This document shows, piece after piece, positions 1 through 10,566 of a stretch of 64,000 bases of DNA; the first letter of the stretch is position 1, and each line of letters begins with the position of its first letter. The notes under the pieces were generated by a model that worked only from the letters and a program-made list of their open reading frames with translations, did not search any database and was not told the origin of the DNA. This DNA is from Gyrodactylus bullatarudis (lineage: Eukaryota > Platyhelminthes > Monogenea > Gyrodactylidea > Gyrodactylidae), in the NCBI GenBank assembly GCA_012064415.1, contig SSNU01000052.1, positions 374,403 to 438,402 on the forward strand, in the 5' to 3' direction. The position numbers were made by a program, and so were the translations under genes.

Positions 1-1
1 T

Positions 2-1168
2 TTATAGGTTCTCTAAATACTTATACAACTCTTTTTTGGAAAATGAAATGTTTTTTCTTGTCAGTTCATTAAAGAGACTGGGAAGTCTATCAAAAAAATA
101 TAAAGTTTTCAATGAGTTATTGATAGGTCTCTGAAGTTTAATATTCTTGTTACGTAAGACTCTCTGGTTCAATTTCGCATTCCAAAGTGAGGAGATATTA
201 TCATTAGCAAGTTTTAGGCATCTAAAATATCTTCGATGTCTCAGTAACTTGATTTTATCGAAACCACTCGAAGGTCTCGAACTCAGTTTGAGGAATCTTT
301 TTTGAATTGCATCAAGGATAAATGAAGTAGAAAGTGATGCTGGACTCCAGATAGCAGAGCAGTATTCCACTGTTGGTCGAGCGTAATTCGTAAATAAGAA
401 AATCTTCATCTTGTAAGTTTTGGCAATTCTATGAATATGTAAAGTGCGCGCTGCAAATAAATTGGCAATGGATTTAATATATTTATCAAAACGCAAGTTA
501 AAGTCATATTCCAAGCCAAGATCACGAACCATAAATTTTCTCTTAAAAACAAAATTGTCAATGCCAAGATTAAAATTCGTTGTTGGACTAAGAAAGGGGA
601 CAAGATAGAAACTTTTATCAAAATTAATTTTTAGGGAACACGAGTCAAGTATTTCTATTAAATCATTTATGAATGAGGTAACAAGTTCATTATCAACATA
701 ATTATTAGGGAATGAAAAGCAGATTTTTAAGTCATCTGCAAATTTAAACAGTTTAATATGTTCATTGTTGGATCGAATTCTTGAAAAGATTAAGTTGAAT
801 AAAAGTGGACCAATACGACTCCCCTGAGGTACCCCCGAGGTAATCTCGTAGGCTGAAGAGGATTTATCATTAGAGGATACAAATTGATATCTGCATGAAA
901 GGAATAAATAGGTCACATTTAACAAATTTTTGTCACAAACATATTCAATAAGAATATTCATAATAGATGAAAAAGAAATAGAATCAAATGCTTGAATTAA
1001 TGATTGAACCAAAAATTTTATCAGAACGAATGGATTCCTAAAGTGCAAAGAGGGCCCAAGTCTGGAGAAGAAACGGAAGTAAAGCCGCCTAGAAACAGGA
1101 TTTTCAACTCGTCCCCCTCCCTGAGCAGCGAACCTTTGAACCAATGGAAGGGCAGAAAAATAATGCAA
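2..1168 (-). mobile_element. Non-LTR retrotransposon reverse transcriptase, 5'-truncated
   Basis: A long open frame reads towards the window start and stops at 2-4. From about position 1030 downwards it is the second half of a non-LTR (Jockey/CR1-like) reverse transcriptase. The pieces seen are an AFDSI block, the GVPQGS motif, the catalytic FADD box (KFADDLKI), and the late block with YARPTVEYCSAIW and AIQKRF, typical of the thumb and C-terminus of this clade. The first 50 or so residues (GGGRVENPVSRRL and on) do not look like RT, so the RT is probably joined to unrelated DNA near 1030-1090. The upstream fingers region and the endonuclease are missing, so this is a dead 5'-truncated copy. 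No internal stop is seen, which suggests a fairly recent insertion. Confidence 0.85.
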
Positions 1169-1189
1169 CCTACCTATATAAATTTAGTC

Positions 1190-1290
1190 CGGGATTAGGT
1201 CTGATGAGACCCGGCGAAATAAAACCTTTATCACTTATTATTTGCTTGTTCTCAAATCTCCCCCATGAGTCTAGAATCGAGTAATAAAAA
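1190..1290 (+). mobile_element. LTR-like fragment with polyadenylation signal
   Basis: The stretch contains GGTCTGATGAGACCCGGCGAAATAAA followed by a T-rich tail (written here only to identify it: GTCTGATGAG, then CGGCGAAATAAA). The same string recurs on the minus strand near 42060, where it lies in the LTR of a retrotransposon end, and on the plus strand at 63430. The AATAAA just after it suggests the R region and poly(A) site of an LTR. Only a short fragment remains here. Confidence 0.45.
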
Positions 1291-1739
1291 TGTTATCCTT
1301 TATTGTTGATGCGAAAAGATTCAAGTAGAATTCTCTTAAGCAATTCTTCCATTTATTTCACTATATTTAATAAACAATTATAGAGGTAAATATTCCTGGG
1401 CGACTAACTAATAGAGAGATAGATTTTGCAAACTATGGATTTCTAGCCATAGTCAGAATACAAATGGGCTAGAATTTTTGTCTCCTTATCATTTTTAATA
1501 GATTGTAAATGAAGTCTTATGAGTCAACTATTTCTTTCGAATCATCAGGCCAACAGAAAATATTCCCTTGAGAAAAATCATGTATGAATACATGGCCTAA
1601 AAAAGTGAATATTCTTTAGAAGGTTCTAAACCAAATGAAATGACGAGCTCTAATAATTCTGAACTACATTTTAGCACAGGGACACTTGATATAATTTTGA
1701 GAAATTAATGTAATATTGACAAGGTGATTTGCTCTCACC

Positions 1740-2030
1740 TAAATCTAGTTGACATGAAGAGGTTGAGTTAAACTATCTGGTTCCAAGAAAATTCGGAATC
1801 GACAAAAATTTTGAGCTCAAAAGTTGAAAAAGTAGACATTGGGCGTATTTCCGAGATTCAAAACAACTGCCCAATTTTGGCCAGATTGATTTTTTTCAGG
1901 AATTTTTTTTATTTTACCACCTAATAGCCTCATTTTATCATAGAATTTAGAAAAATTAATTTTTTTACTGATTTTCCGGGGAAAAACATTGAGAATAGTA
2001 AACTCTCTTCTTCATGTAAGCTAGCTTTAG
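1740..2030. repeat. Degenerate foldback element (GACATGAAG family)
   Basis: The left end reads TAGTTGACATGAAGAGG and the right end reads CTTCTTCATGTAAGCTAGC, an imperfect inverted repeat. Internal segments also resemble the better-preserved palindrome at 32107-32413 (ATTTTCCGGGGAAAAACATTGAG against its CTTTCCGAAGAAAAATATCGAG). The rest of 1290-2530 shows no gene or other recognisable element. Confidence 0.5.
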
Positions 2031-2534
2031 TTCCATTCTTGGATTCTGATTTTCAATTTAGATCTGACTGCTGCTAGTGACATCACAGTCGTTGAAGCCG
2101 ACCGAAGTTGTGAATTTTACACTCTTCGAGAATCATGCTTTTTTTAAACTTTTAGAAGTTGTAATTGTTAACTTTTTCTTCTTTGTATAAAATTTTAAAA
2201 ATCTCATTTTCTAATTCTTGTCTCATCTGGTAATGATCAATTGACTTGGTGGCTCTTACAGCTTTGAGATTCATACTTTTAAAATTAGATTTGGATTGTT
2301 AAATAATCCTTTCTTAAAAATGGTTTTCGACATAATTTTAAGCTTCACCCGACAGTCTATTCTACATTTATCTGATAAATTTTATCATGTAAAAATATCC
2401 TACTTGGCCTACTGTCTTGATGATTTACCCTTTTTGAAAACTTTTGAAAATTTTCTTAAGCAATATATATTAATCCTTGAGTATTGATCAAAACTAGAGT
2501 TACACATCATTTTATTGTAAATTTAATCATACCT

Positions 2535-2885
2535 ATTCGATTCTCACACCTAGATATTAGAAATCGGACAAACAAGTGTCAATTCCATTAGAGAGTCAGA
2601 TAATACTCCCGGTGGCAGATTTTGATACGTTTAGTCCTCATGAAGACTTACAGTATACCATGGCCAGGATTCGAACACGGATCTTCAAGGTTGTGACTAT
2701 ACTTTACCAGGGGGTTGTCTCACAGGTTTGAAGAAAAAGGTTCGAATCCAGGCAATGGTGAACTAACAAGGAGGCATCGAACCACATCTACCACCGAGAG
2801 TATTATTTGACCTTCTTATGGAATTGACACTTGCTTGTCCGATTTCTAATATCTAGGTGTGAGAAGACAATCTCCGTCAAGCGAG
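2535..2885. mobile_element. Head-to-head inverted pair of tRNA-derived SINEs
   Basis: Two copies of one SINE face each other. The left copy is on the minus strand (about 2535-2700) and the right copy on the plus strand (about 2700-2885). Each outer edge carries the family tail CACCTAGATATTAGAAATCGG or its complement. Near the centre each has a pol III B-box-like motif: GGTTCGAATCC at about 2740 on the plus strand, and its degenerate complement GGATTCGAACAC on the left. The left copy keeps a decayed hammerhead core at 2620-2662 (minus strand: CTGTAAGTC, then GGACTAAACG). The right copy has largely lost its core. Transcription through both would give a hairpin. Confidence 0.7.
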
Positions 2886-3570
2886 ATTTCATATGGATAA
2901 TATGTAATAAGACTTATTACCAGAGCCTCAAAATAAGTACCAAATAAAATGAAAAATAAAGTATATCATAGACTTGAAAATAAGTAGAAAAAAGTTCTTT
3001 GGGGAAAATTTAAGAGATTTTGAGTAAAAAATAGTACTTTACCGTAAATTGTTGTACTATTCAAATCTTGAGTGAAAATATTTTCATGATAGAAAACCAC
3101 CGTTCAACTGTTACAACGCATATTTTACAAGATAAATCCTTTTTGTTGAAAATTTGAAAACATGATGCTTTACTAGTAGGTTGAATCATACATATTCCCT
3201 GAAAATTGTTGTTACATTGATTGAGTAAACTTTCAGTTCTAAATGATACCTCGTTATTACAAAGACAAACTAACCAAAAGATTGATAACTTGAAATTAGT
3301 TTTAGAAAAAGGAAAATAAAACAAAGCCCATATCCTAAATGATACTTGATCTACTGTACCATGATTGATAGAATAAAGGAGAAATCTGATTAAAAAACTC
3401 AAAAATTTCATAATCTCTATATATATGGTGCCAGTCATTAAAGGGAAAAACAATTTCATCTATTTACTATGCCTTTCTCCTGTGTATGCTTGAGTCAAAA
3501 GGATAATGTTTAAATTATTATATATATATTTCCGTTTACTTCAATCTATGGGCGCCCGTTTTACAGCTGT

Positions 3571-4276
3571 TCTCGATGAATTTGGGAATTCATGATTTTT
3601 ACAAAAATCTCATTTTTTCATCAAGATTTTTTGGCAACTAATTCAAAATGGAGACTTTTACTGATTTTAGAAAAAAAAATTTGAAAAAAGGTTTTTTTGG
3701 AATATTTTATAGAGACATTTTAAAATTCGAGATGGCGCGATTTTTTAATTTTTTTAAACATTGAGTTGAAAATTTTAGTTGATTTCAAGGTCTGAGAGGA
3801 ATCAAACGTTATTTTTCAAGATCGTCATTGGACAAAAAAAAATAATTACTTTTATTCATTTTTTTGAAAATCACACCATTTATGTGCGAAAGTCTACTTC
3901 CTATTTTTCGATCATTTTTACTGCTTGGAAATTGATAAATTAGGGTTATCCAAGTGAATTTCAAAATGACGTGTTTTTTCAAAAAAATGAATAAAAGTAA
4001 TTATTTTTTTTGTCTAATGATGATCATGAAAAATAACGTTTGATTCCTCTCAGACCTTGAAATCAACTAAAATTTTCAACTCAATGTTTAAAAAAATTAA
4101 AAAATCGCGCCATCTCGAATTTTAAAATGTCTCTATAAAATATTCCAAAAAAACCTTTTTTCTAAAATCAGTAAAAGTGTTCATTTTGAATCAGTTACCG
4201 AGAAATCTTTCAAAAATTTCGATACCTTGATGAAAAAATACCTTGTAAAAATCATGAATTCCCAAATTCATCGAGA
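3571..4276. repeat. 706-bp palindromic foldback element
   Basis: Long inverted repeat. The left arm starts TCTCGATGAATTTGGGAATTC and the right arm ends GAATTCCCAAATTCATCGAGA. Internal marks match in inverse order, for example GAGATGGCGCGATTTTTTAA on the left and TTAAAAAATCGCGCCATCTC on the right. The arms are about 310 bp and the spacer lies near 3885-3960. No coding capacity is seen, so it is non-autonomous. Confidence 0.85.
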
Positions 4277-4439
4277 AAAGCTTTAGTTTATCAAGTGTAT
4301 AGATTTTTTGCAAGAAATTAAGAAAACATCTTGATTATGTCTCTAGAAATACTCATCTGATTCTGATTATATAAGCTGAATATGTAGCCAATTAAGACTT
4401 GGTCCGACATTTGTTAAATTACAAAAAAATTTTAGAGTT

Positions 4440-4500
4440 TTACTAACCCAATGAATAGTGCAGCTTTGTGAGTTTCTTTCGTACCAGTCTCGATGGGATC
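4440..4500 (-). repeat. Fragment of the hammerhead-bearing pLTR repeat
   Basis: The segment GTGAGTTTCTTTCGTACCAG and the following TCTCGATGGGATC match parts of the repeat at 21829-21870 (GAGTTTCTTTCGTACTAG, then TGGGATC). Only one end of that unit is present. From 4500 to 5820 I see no gene and no other recognisable element. Confidence 0.5.
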
Positions 4501-5819
4501 AGATTTTTTTAAAAATGAATTTTTACTACGTTTTCACTAAAATTTCGAATATTCTTTTTGCTCATTTTCCTTCAAGTGTTTTTTCAATGAAAATAGTGTT
4601 AGAATCATGTTAGGATCATTTCTATTAAATTTTGTTAATCCACAATGCCTACAAGAGAATTTAGAGGAAATGGGCAATTCACAACTATGCATGGGATTGC
4701 AAACGAATTTTCAGTTATTTTAGATCTCACACATCATTGTTTTCAAAATTATATGTGGAAATTTCACGGAAAACTTTGGTTTAATAAAAGGGCAAAATTC
4801 GTTACATCCCTATTTTAAAATGACTTATTATCCAATTTGGTATAACTAATGAAAGTAAAGTGAGGATTAGTAAAAGCTTTGGTAAAAAGAACTAGCATCA
4901 TAAAAAGAGAAAAACCTGTTGTCATTTTTGTATCAAATTATGAGATCTAATCATTTACAGACTCTCAAAGCTCAAATTGAAGAAATCTGAGAAATCTTTT
5001 CTTACTTTTCTTATTTATGAATAGTAGTTCTCAATCTCTTCTTACTGATTCAAATCGTTAGAAATCGATTTACTTGGCAAACTTATGAAGATCCACATAT
5101 GCAAATGAAAATTTTTCTTAAATTACAACTTTTTCTTCGTCTATTGTAAAGTTTTATAAGATTCGTTATCTAAATTAATCTTGAATCGTTTATTTTTCAG
5201 AATTAAGTAATTGTCAGTTTTTTTCAGTTTTGACAAGAGATTATATTAAATTTATTAGATTAGGCAGACTTTGAATTAGATAATGAAAAAGTATTATAAA
5301 TTAATTCTACATTTTGATACTTTTAACAACCCTAACGCAAATGTCTTACAGTACAAGCTGAGAATTATCTGTACTGAAAAATTACTCTTTCCTCTCAATT
5401 CTAGTTAAAAACCAAAATAAATGTACACAAGATTACTAATGAGCAGGGCAACCAGAGCCCTTTTATTAATTTTTTGCTTAAAGCTTTAATTGAGGGAAAT
5501 TTTAATAAGTTCCATGAAATGGAAGGCTTATAAAAGCATAAAAGGCATAAATAGGGAATATATTTTTAATATTGAAAATCTGTTTTTGTAATTGATAACA
5601 AAAACCAGAATAAAATCTAAATGTAGAGCTTCAAAAAGATGATTGGTTTTATGAAAGCGAAATCAATATTACATTTTTTACAACTTTTTAGTACTCGATT
5701 CCACGCAACAAAAATTATTTCAATCTTTTCCTTCTATTGTAAAGAAATGCATCAATTATTATTCTACTATTCCATCTTTGTTTTGATTTTTGGGTGTTAA
5801 AAAATAGAGACCCAACTAT

Positions 5820-6030
5820 AAAAGAAGATCTTACTGTTTTCGAGAAAAAGTTAAACTTTCAGATTTTGGATAATTGTGGTAATCGAAAAATTTAAATGGA
5901 ATTTTTTCGAATATTCAGATCTTATTAGCTCATTCTGTTTTAGAATTCAAAGAATTATTTTTTTCTGTGAATCCGGAGATAACTATTGAGTTTTTTGTAA
6001 ATTGTCATCTTCATGTCAATTAGGTTTAGA
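5820..6030. repeat. Foldback element fragment (GACATGAAG family)
   Basis: The end CATCTTCATGTCAATTAGG is the right terminus of the same family as 32107-32413. The inner part (GAGAAAAAGTTAAACTTTCA, then GATTTTGGATAAT) matches 26050-26090 within the copy at 25918. The left terminus is missing. Confidence 0.6.
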
Positions 6031-6141
6031 TCTACAGAGAACTTTCTTCATACTCTTTTGCTAAGAATTGAATTTATTCGATAATGTTATCTTTGAATAG
6101 CTTGAAAAATTTTGTGTTTTTTTCTGTTTGAACATGACAAT

Positions 6142-7272
6142 TTATTCAATTATTTTTAAAACATTATTAAAGATTCGCATTATATTAGCGTTTGGTTTAA
6201 TTGAAAACCGATATACAAAATAGAGACTCAACATTCTCAGAATAATCTTTTTGAATGTAGAATTTTTCTCTGAACTCATCATTATGTTTAGAATCTTTTT
6301 GTGCATTTTCAAAGGAAGATAACAGCCATGGGTCATTTCAAAGAAATAATGGTATACTAGAGAATACCAAAACTTTTCTGAGATAATTCGTACGATGAAG
6401 CGTTCAGAATTGATGATAAAGGGTTTTATTTTGAACAGCATTTGGTTTTCATTAAAATTCGACAAGAAGCTGGTAATGTCTTTCTTTAGAACGATTAGTT
6501 CACCCTCGTTGATTTTTTTGGTCAAATTTTTCAACAGTTTAGCTAACTCTAACATCTCAAAGGTGCTGTCAGGAAATTGGGATATTTTCATGTGAGTTAA
6601 ACAGATAACTGATCGGATGATTTTCTTTTCCCAGGGTTCCGTATGACAAATAATTTTTGAGAATAATCGGAAAACTAGAAACTTATCCATGCTTATCAAC
6701 AGAGCGGCATTTGTGTCAGTTACCATACTCAAGGCCTCTTCAGATGTCATGGAATCTTTCTCTAAAAGAACATTCATAATTGAAATAATCTTTTTCAGAC
6801 ATGTTGGATCAACATAAACATTCCGGTTGAAGAGAAAGCAGATAACTTGCTTCAACAGGGTTCCACTTATCATGTATTTGTGACTGCAAACATTTGAGAG
6901 TAGTAACAGCATTCCACGAAACAGATTCAAGGAATTTATTCGTATGCTTAAACGTACAATGAGAGGATATATGATTTCTTCAAATTCGAAAACCTTTTCT
7001 CGGTTATTTAAAAACTGGAGAGCTAACCCAATTTGGTATTGTGATCGGATATCTCCAGTGTAAATCAAGTGTAGAAGAATTATATGAATTCTATGCTGAC
7101 GTATTACAGACCATTTATAATAAATATCTTTGTTCAATATTTTTCTGACTGATACTCCCGGCAGAATACCTCGATCAAATCTAAGAAAATTATTGAAATT
7201 AAATTTAGTAGAAATTAACTGGACAAATAAACATGGACTTTTTACGATAAAATGTATTAAAATTTGGGTCAA
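6142..7272 (-). CDS. Divergent armadillo-repeat (importin-alpha-like) ORF
   Basis: An uninterrupted frame of about 375 codons on the minus strand, long for DNA this AT-rich. I do not recognise it firmly. It is predicted helical and hydrophobic. Several segments recall importin-alpha armadillo repeats: FLNNREKVFEFEEIIYPLIV resembles the helix around the SREK segment, and LLLLSNVCSHK resembles the LSNLCRNK helix. The canonical W and N ligand residues of importin-alpha are not conserved, so nuclear-signal binding is doubtful. The frame opens without a good ATG near 7272, so the true 5' end probably lies in one or more small exons upstream (an ATG occurs at about 7312 on the minus strand). It could be a fast-evolving paralogue or an early pseudogene. 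Confidence 0.4.
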   Translation of the reverse strand: MTQILIHFIVKSPCLFVQLISTKFNFNNFLRFDRGILPGVSVRKILNKDIYYKWSVIRQHRIHIILLHLIYTGDIRSQYQIGLALQFLNNREKVFEFEEIIYPLIVRLSIRINSLNLFRGMLLLLSNVCSHKYMISGTLLKQVICFLFNRNVYVDPTCLKKIISIMNVLLEKDSMTSEEALSMVTDTNAALLISMDKFLVFRLFSKIICHTEPWEKKIIRSVICLTHMKISQFPDSTFEMLELAKLLKNLTKKINEGELIVLKKDITSFLSNFNENQMLFKIKPFIINSERFIVRIISEKFWYSLVYHYFFEMTHGCYLPLKMHKKILNIMMSSEKNSTFKKIILRMLSLYFVYRFSIKPNANIMRIFNNVLKIIE

Positions 7273-7756
7273 TATTAGGATTCTCAGTTATAGGTCATCC
7301 AAACGTTTCTCATGCTTTCTTCAGTAATAGCTTCGAAACGTTTTGATATTTCAGTTCTAATATTTTAATAAATTATATAATTATAAATTTCCATTATAAT
7401 GAAACTAATTTCATTTTTTACTGAATCCAAAATTATCTTATTTTAGAGTAAACTTTCTAAAAATGTACAAGATTAATTATTTTCTGGAGTAATTTTTCCA
7501 AGTTGGATTTTGAAATAAAATCTGCAACGGTATACTCACAAGTAGATAATGGATTCATGATATTAATTAGCATTTTGTAAAATCTGTTTTTGATAGCATT
7601 TAAAGTTTTTCATCTATTTTTATTCAGGATTATTTCCAAGTACTGAATTGTATTTACTCGAATTTGGTGTAGTTTTTTTTAATTTTGCCTTTGTATATCA
7701 AATAGTAATTAATAAAATTTCAATATACTTTAAAGTAGTTTGTAGATAATATAGAA

Positions 7757-8675
7757 TTTAGGGTTAATTACAAAAATTCTAAGGGTAAAAGTCATCATAT
7801 TTTACAATTGGTCTAAGTCATTTTTACAAAAAGTCTAAGATCTATTCGGTGTATTATCAAATGGTCTAAGTCTGTTTACAGAAAGTATAAGTGATATATG
7901 CGGGTATTATCATTTGGCCTAACAAACTTACACGTTCCCCATAACTTTGCATAAAATTGGCATAAGTTTTTTTTTACAATATGAAAAAGTGTAAATCAAA
8001 TTTACTCTGGCTTCTGATAGCATCCTTCCATTTTTCAAACATACATTGAATTTAAAATTTTAATTCTCTATTGAATAGTGTTCAAGCCATAATTTTGTGT
8101 GCAATATGTAAAAATTTGTTAATAGTATGTTAAAATGAAATAATTTCACGTAAAATCTAAATTTAGAGAGCGAATCTTATGCAGGTTAATTTTAGCGAAA
8201 ATTACCTTTCTGAGACGAAAAATCTCTTCAGATAATTTCGTCAGAAAACCACTTCTAAATATTTATTTTGTCACGATGCTACTTGTAGGTATGATGGTTA
8301 TAAGAATAAATTAAATATGGGTGTGCTCTGAAAGTAGGTACCAATGTATTTTGAAATAGGGAAGGATACTATCAGTAGCCAAAATAAATCTTATTTACTA
8401 TTTTTACCTTAAAACTTTCATTTTCTAAACTTAGACTTGGCTTCAAAAAACTTATGTCAATTGATAAATATTTTATGCAAAGTTATGGAGAACGTGTAAG
8501 TTTGTTAGGCAAAATGATAATACCCGCATATATTACTTATACTTTCTGTAAACAGACTTAGACCATTTGATAATACACCGAATAGATCTTAGACTTTTTG
8601 TAAAAATGACTTAGACCAATTGTAAAATATGATGACTTTTAACCTTAGAATTTTTGTAATTAACCCTAGAATTTA
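7757..8675. repeat. 919-bp palindromic foldback element
   Basis: A very long and well-kept inverted repeat. The left end is AGAATTTAGGGTTAATTAC, and the complementary right end is GTAATTAACCCTAGAATTT. Both arms carry the same ordered blocks in inverse: TCATCATATTTTACAATTGG, GATCTATTCGGTGTATTATC, and TATGCGGGTATTATCATTTG with its complement near 8510-8540. The arms are over 200 bp with only scattered mismatches. The centre (about 7970-8460) is partly unpaired. It lies between two minus-strand genes of the dense gene block. Confidence 0.9.
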
Positions 8676-8799
8676 TAAAATGTATTTAAATTAATTATCT
8701 TCAAAGATAGGCATTCCCTATTTATATTAATAGGTAAATATTATAAATTTTTTTGTTTATTGAAAAAATAAATAGAATACAAAATTATTCAGCATTAGC

Positions 8800-9121
8800 T
8801 TACCCATACATGTAAATATTGTCCAGGACTAGATTAATTGGGGTTTTATCATTGAAATCTTTGATTCTAATAGGCATATCAAAATCCATTTCAAGAATAA
8901 AGTTTGCAAAGAAAACACTCGAATGGCTTCCAAAGTAATCATCGGTTAATTTCAAATATTCATGATATGAACATCTTTTTAGATATTGTGAAATTTGATG
9001 AGATATTCTCTCATGAAACGATTTGAGCAGATCAGGCATGATAAAATCGAGCCTGTAGACTGGATCATCTCATCCATATCAGCTTTATTAAGTTTTATAA
9101 TGATTATTTGGTGATACTCAT
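8800..9121 (-). CDS. Small unknown protein, about 90 aa, probably two exons
   Basis: The frame from 9068 to 8800 reads sensibly from DPVYRLDFIMPDLLKSFHER to a stop in GGGTAA at 8800. An AATAAA follows in the downstream minus-strand sequence near 8755, as expected for a 3' end. I infer the start as ATG at 9121-9119. Four coding bases would be followed by a 49-bp GT-AG intron (9117-9069), giving residues MNDPVYRL and an in-phase model of 91 codons including the stop. The acceptor lacks a pyrimidine tract, so this splice is uncertain. No family is recognised. The product is acidic and hydrophobic in patches, with no signal peptide. Confidence 0.4.
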
Positions 9122-9339
9122 TTCGTATTGATGAAAAAGTCAACTAAAAATTAAAAACGTCTAATATTAATAATACATAATAAAAATAATATAAGTTGAA
9201 ACTTGATATCCAATTTTAATGAGTAAGCTCATTAATTAAATAGCCATCATGTTAACGCTTATCAAAGTTTTGTTTTACACTTTCAAATTGAATAAATCCA
9301 AGCATGTTTTCTTTTAAACTCAAATCAGTTCATTGAACT

Positions 9340-10045
9340 ATGAATTTTCTTATATCTCCAGAAGTATCGAGAGTTTTTCACTCTCTCTTAAACATAGATT
9401 GTAATCAAAACTTCTCAGATGAACATAGCTTCGATAACTATAGGTTTATTGATAAATCAACAGATAGAATATTTTCCATTGTCAGAAAACCTAGTGATAG
9501 CGTATGGAATTATTTTAATATTCTAATTTAGAATATTGACCAGATAATAATTTACAAAACTGTTCTTTCCAATAATTCTGATGGAATTCTGAAATTAGAA
9601 ATTTCTGATTTTTTTTATGGATCCCACAATAAGGTCTTTTTTAGAATGATCCAAGGAGATGAATTTCGAGATACACCAATAGAGTTTAAAGGTAATATCC
9701 TTTCTTTATTATTTAATAGAGAAAATTCTTATATGGTTTTCTAAGAAACGTCAGCAGTTTATTGTTATTAACAATGAATCGATCAGATCATACATATTCG
9801 ATAAAAATTATGACATGATTGCAACTCGAATCGAAACAAATGCAGGATACTTTCATGTTCAAGCATCTTCAGATAAAGTTTCCTCCCATGAAAGCATTCC
9901 TAGTTTAGCATTTAAATCAACAATTTGGACTTTGTTCTATTTGAATAATTTTTCCATGATATTCAGAAGAAAAAATAAAACAGAGATAATTTACAAAATC
10001 AAAAAACTGAGGATGCCAGATATATATAAATCACAAATCACGTAA
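9340..10045 (+). CDS. Unknown 215-aa protein encoded by three exons with 30- and 28-bp introns
   Basis: Exons are 9340-9501, 9532-9691 and 9720-10045. The introns are 9502-9531 (30 bp, GTATGG...TTTAG) and 9692-9719 (28 bp, GTAATA...AATAG). The first intron contains an in-frame stop. The second shifts frame and removes the stop that follows in the first frame. After removal the reading frame is continuous, with 216 codons including the stop. The product is beta-strand-like, with segments such as DGILKLEISDFFYGSHNKV and GYFHVQASSDKVSS. No family is recognised. The gene is convergent with V-ATPase subunit G and ends 95 bp from its stop. An upstream exon is possible because the start context is unremarkable. 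Confidence 0.6.
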
Positions 10046-10140
10046 TTCAATAATTTTATTTAATAATAATAGGAATATATTATGCAGTTTGATAAATAAT
10101 TTGGAAATAAATCAGTAAATCACAATTTTTCTTTTTTCAT

Positions 10141-10503
10141 CTAAGCATGGATTTGAGACCTGTAGTTTTCGTGAAGTCTTGGTTCGATATCCAGCACAAA
10201 ATCTAGAAGCATCTTAATAGCTTCATCTTGATGAGATTTTACATCTGTAGATATTTGTTCAATGAACTTATCAGTGTTGATTTTGATTTCTCTCTCGATA
10301 TCGGTTTTCTTGCCAAGTATTTTAGTTTCTAATTCCTTGTATTGACGTTCACGTTCCTTTTTTTCATTCTCAATATCAACTTGGGCTTCATCTCTTGCTT
10401 GTTTGAGTTTCAAATTTTTCCGTTTTTTAGCTTCATTTACTAGGCGAGAAGCCTCCTTCTCAGCTTGCAACAACATCTGAATTCCATCTTTTCGGGAAGC
10501 CAT
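10141..10503 (-). CDS. ATP6V1G: V-type proton ATPase subunit G
   Basis: A single-exon gene of 120 aa, the usual length for this subunit (about 115-120 aa). The protein starts MASRKDGIQMLLQAEKEASR, the canonical N-terminus of subunit G. A charged alpha-helical coiled coil follows (NEAKKRKNLKLKQARDEA) and the end is ENYRSQIHA. In the V1 sector subunit G pairs with subunit E to form the peripheral stalks that hold the catalytic head during ATP-driven proton pumping into endosomes, lysosomes and at the plasma membrane. The ATG at 10503 is chosen over the longer open frame because it gives this conserved start. Downstream on the minus strand an AATAAA overlaps the end of the convergent neighbour. 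Confidence 0.93.
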   Translation of the reverse strand: MASRKDGIQMLLQAEKEASRLVNEAKKRKNLKLKQARDEAQVDIENEKKERERQYKELETKILGKKTDIEREIKINTDKFIEQISTDVKSHQDEAIKMLLDFVLDIEPRLHENYRSQIHA

Positions 10504-10566
10504 CAAAAATATTTTTGAATCAAGCACTTCACTTAACAAATCTTGATAGTTATTTTGATCAAAGTT
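10504..10566. promoter_or_regulatory. 63-bp bidirectional promoter / divergent intergenic region
   Basis: Only 63 bp separate the start codons of V-ATPase subunit G (minus, 10503) and AK7 (plus, 10567). If the alternative upstream ATG at 10543 is used for AK7, the gap is 39 bp. Both 5' UTRs and any core promoter must lie in or overlap this AT-rich stretch unless an unseen 5' exon lies elsewhere. No clear TATA box or other motif can be named. Confidence 0.5.

Noticed and set aside
1198..1235. Possible hammerhead ribozyme (CTGATGAG...GAAA)
   Set aside because: Spacing between the two core boxes is too short for stem II, and the context with AATAAA fits an LTR poly(A) site.
3061..3459. 132-aa minus-strand ORF
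   Set aside because: Hydrophobic F/L/I/S-rich reading typical of AT-rich DNA on the complementary strand. No motif, no promoter or splice context.
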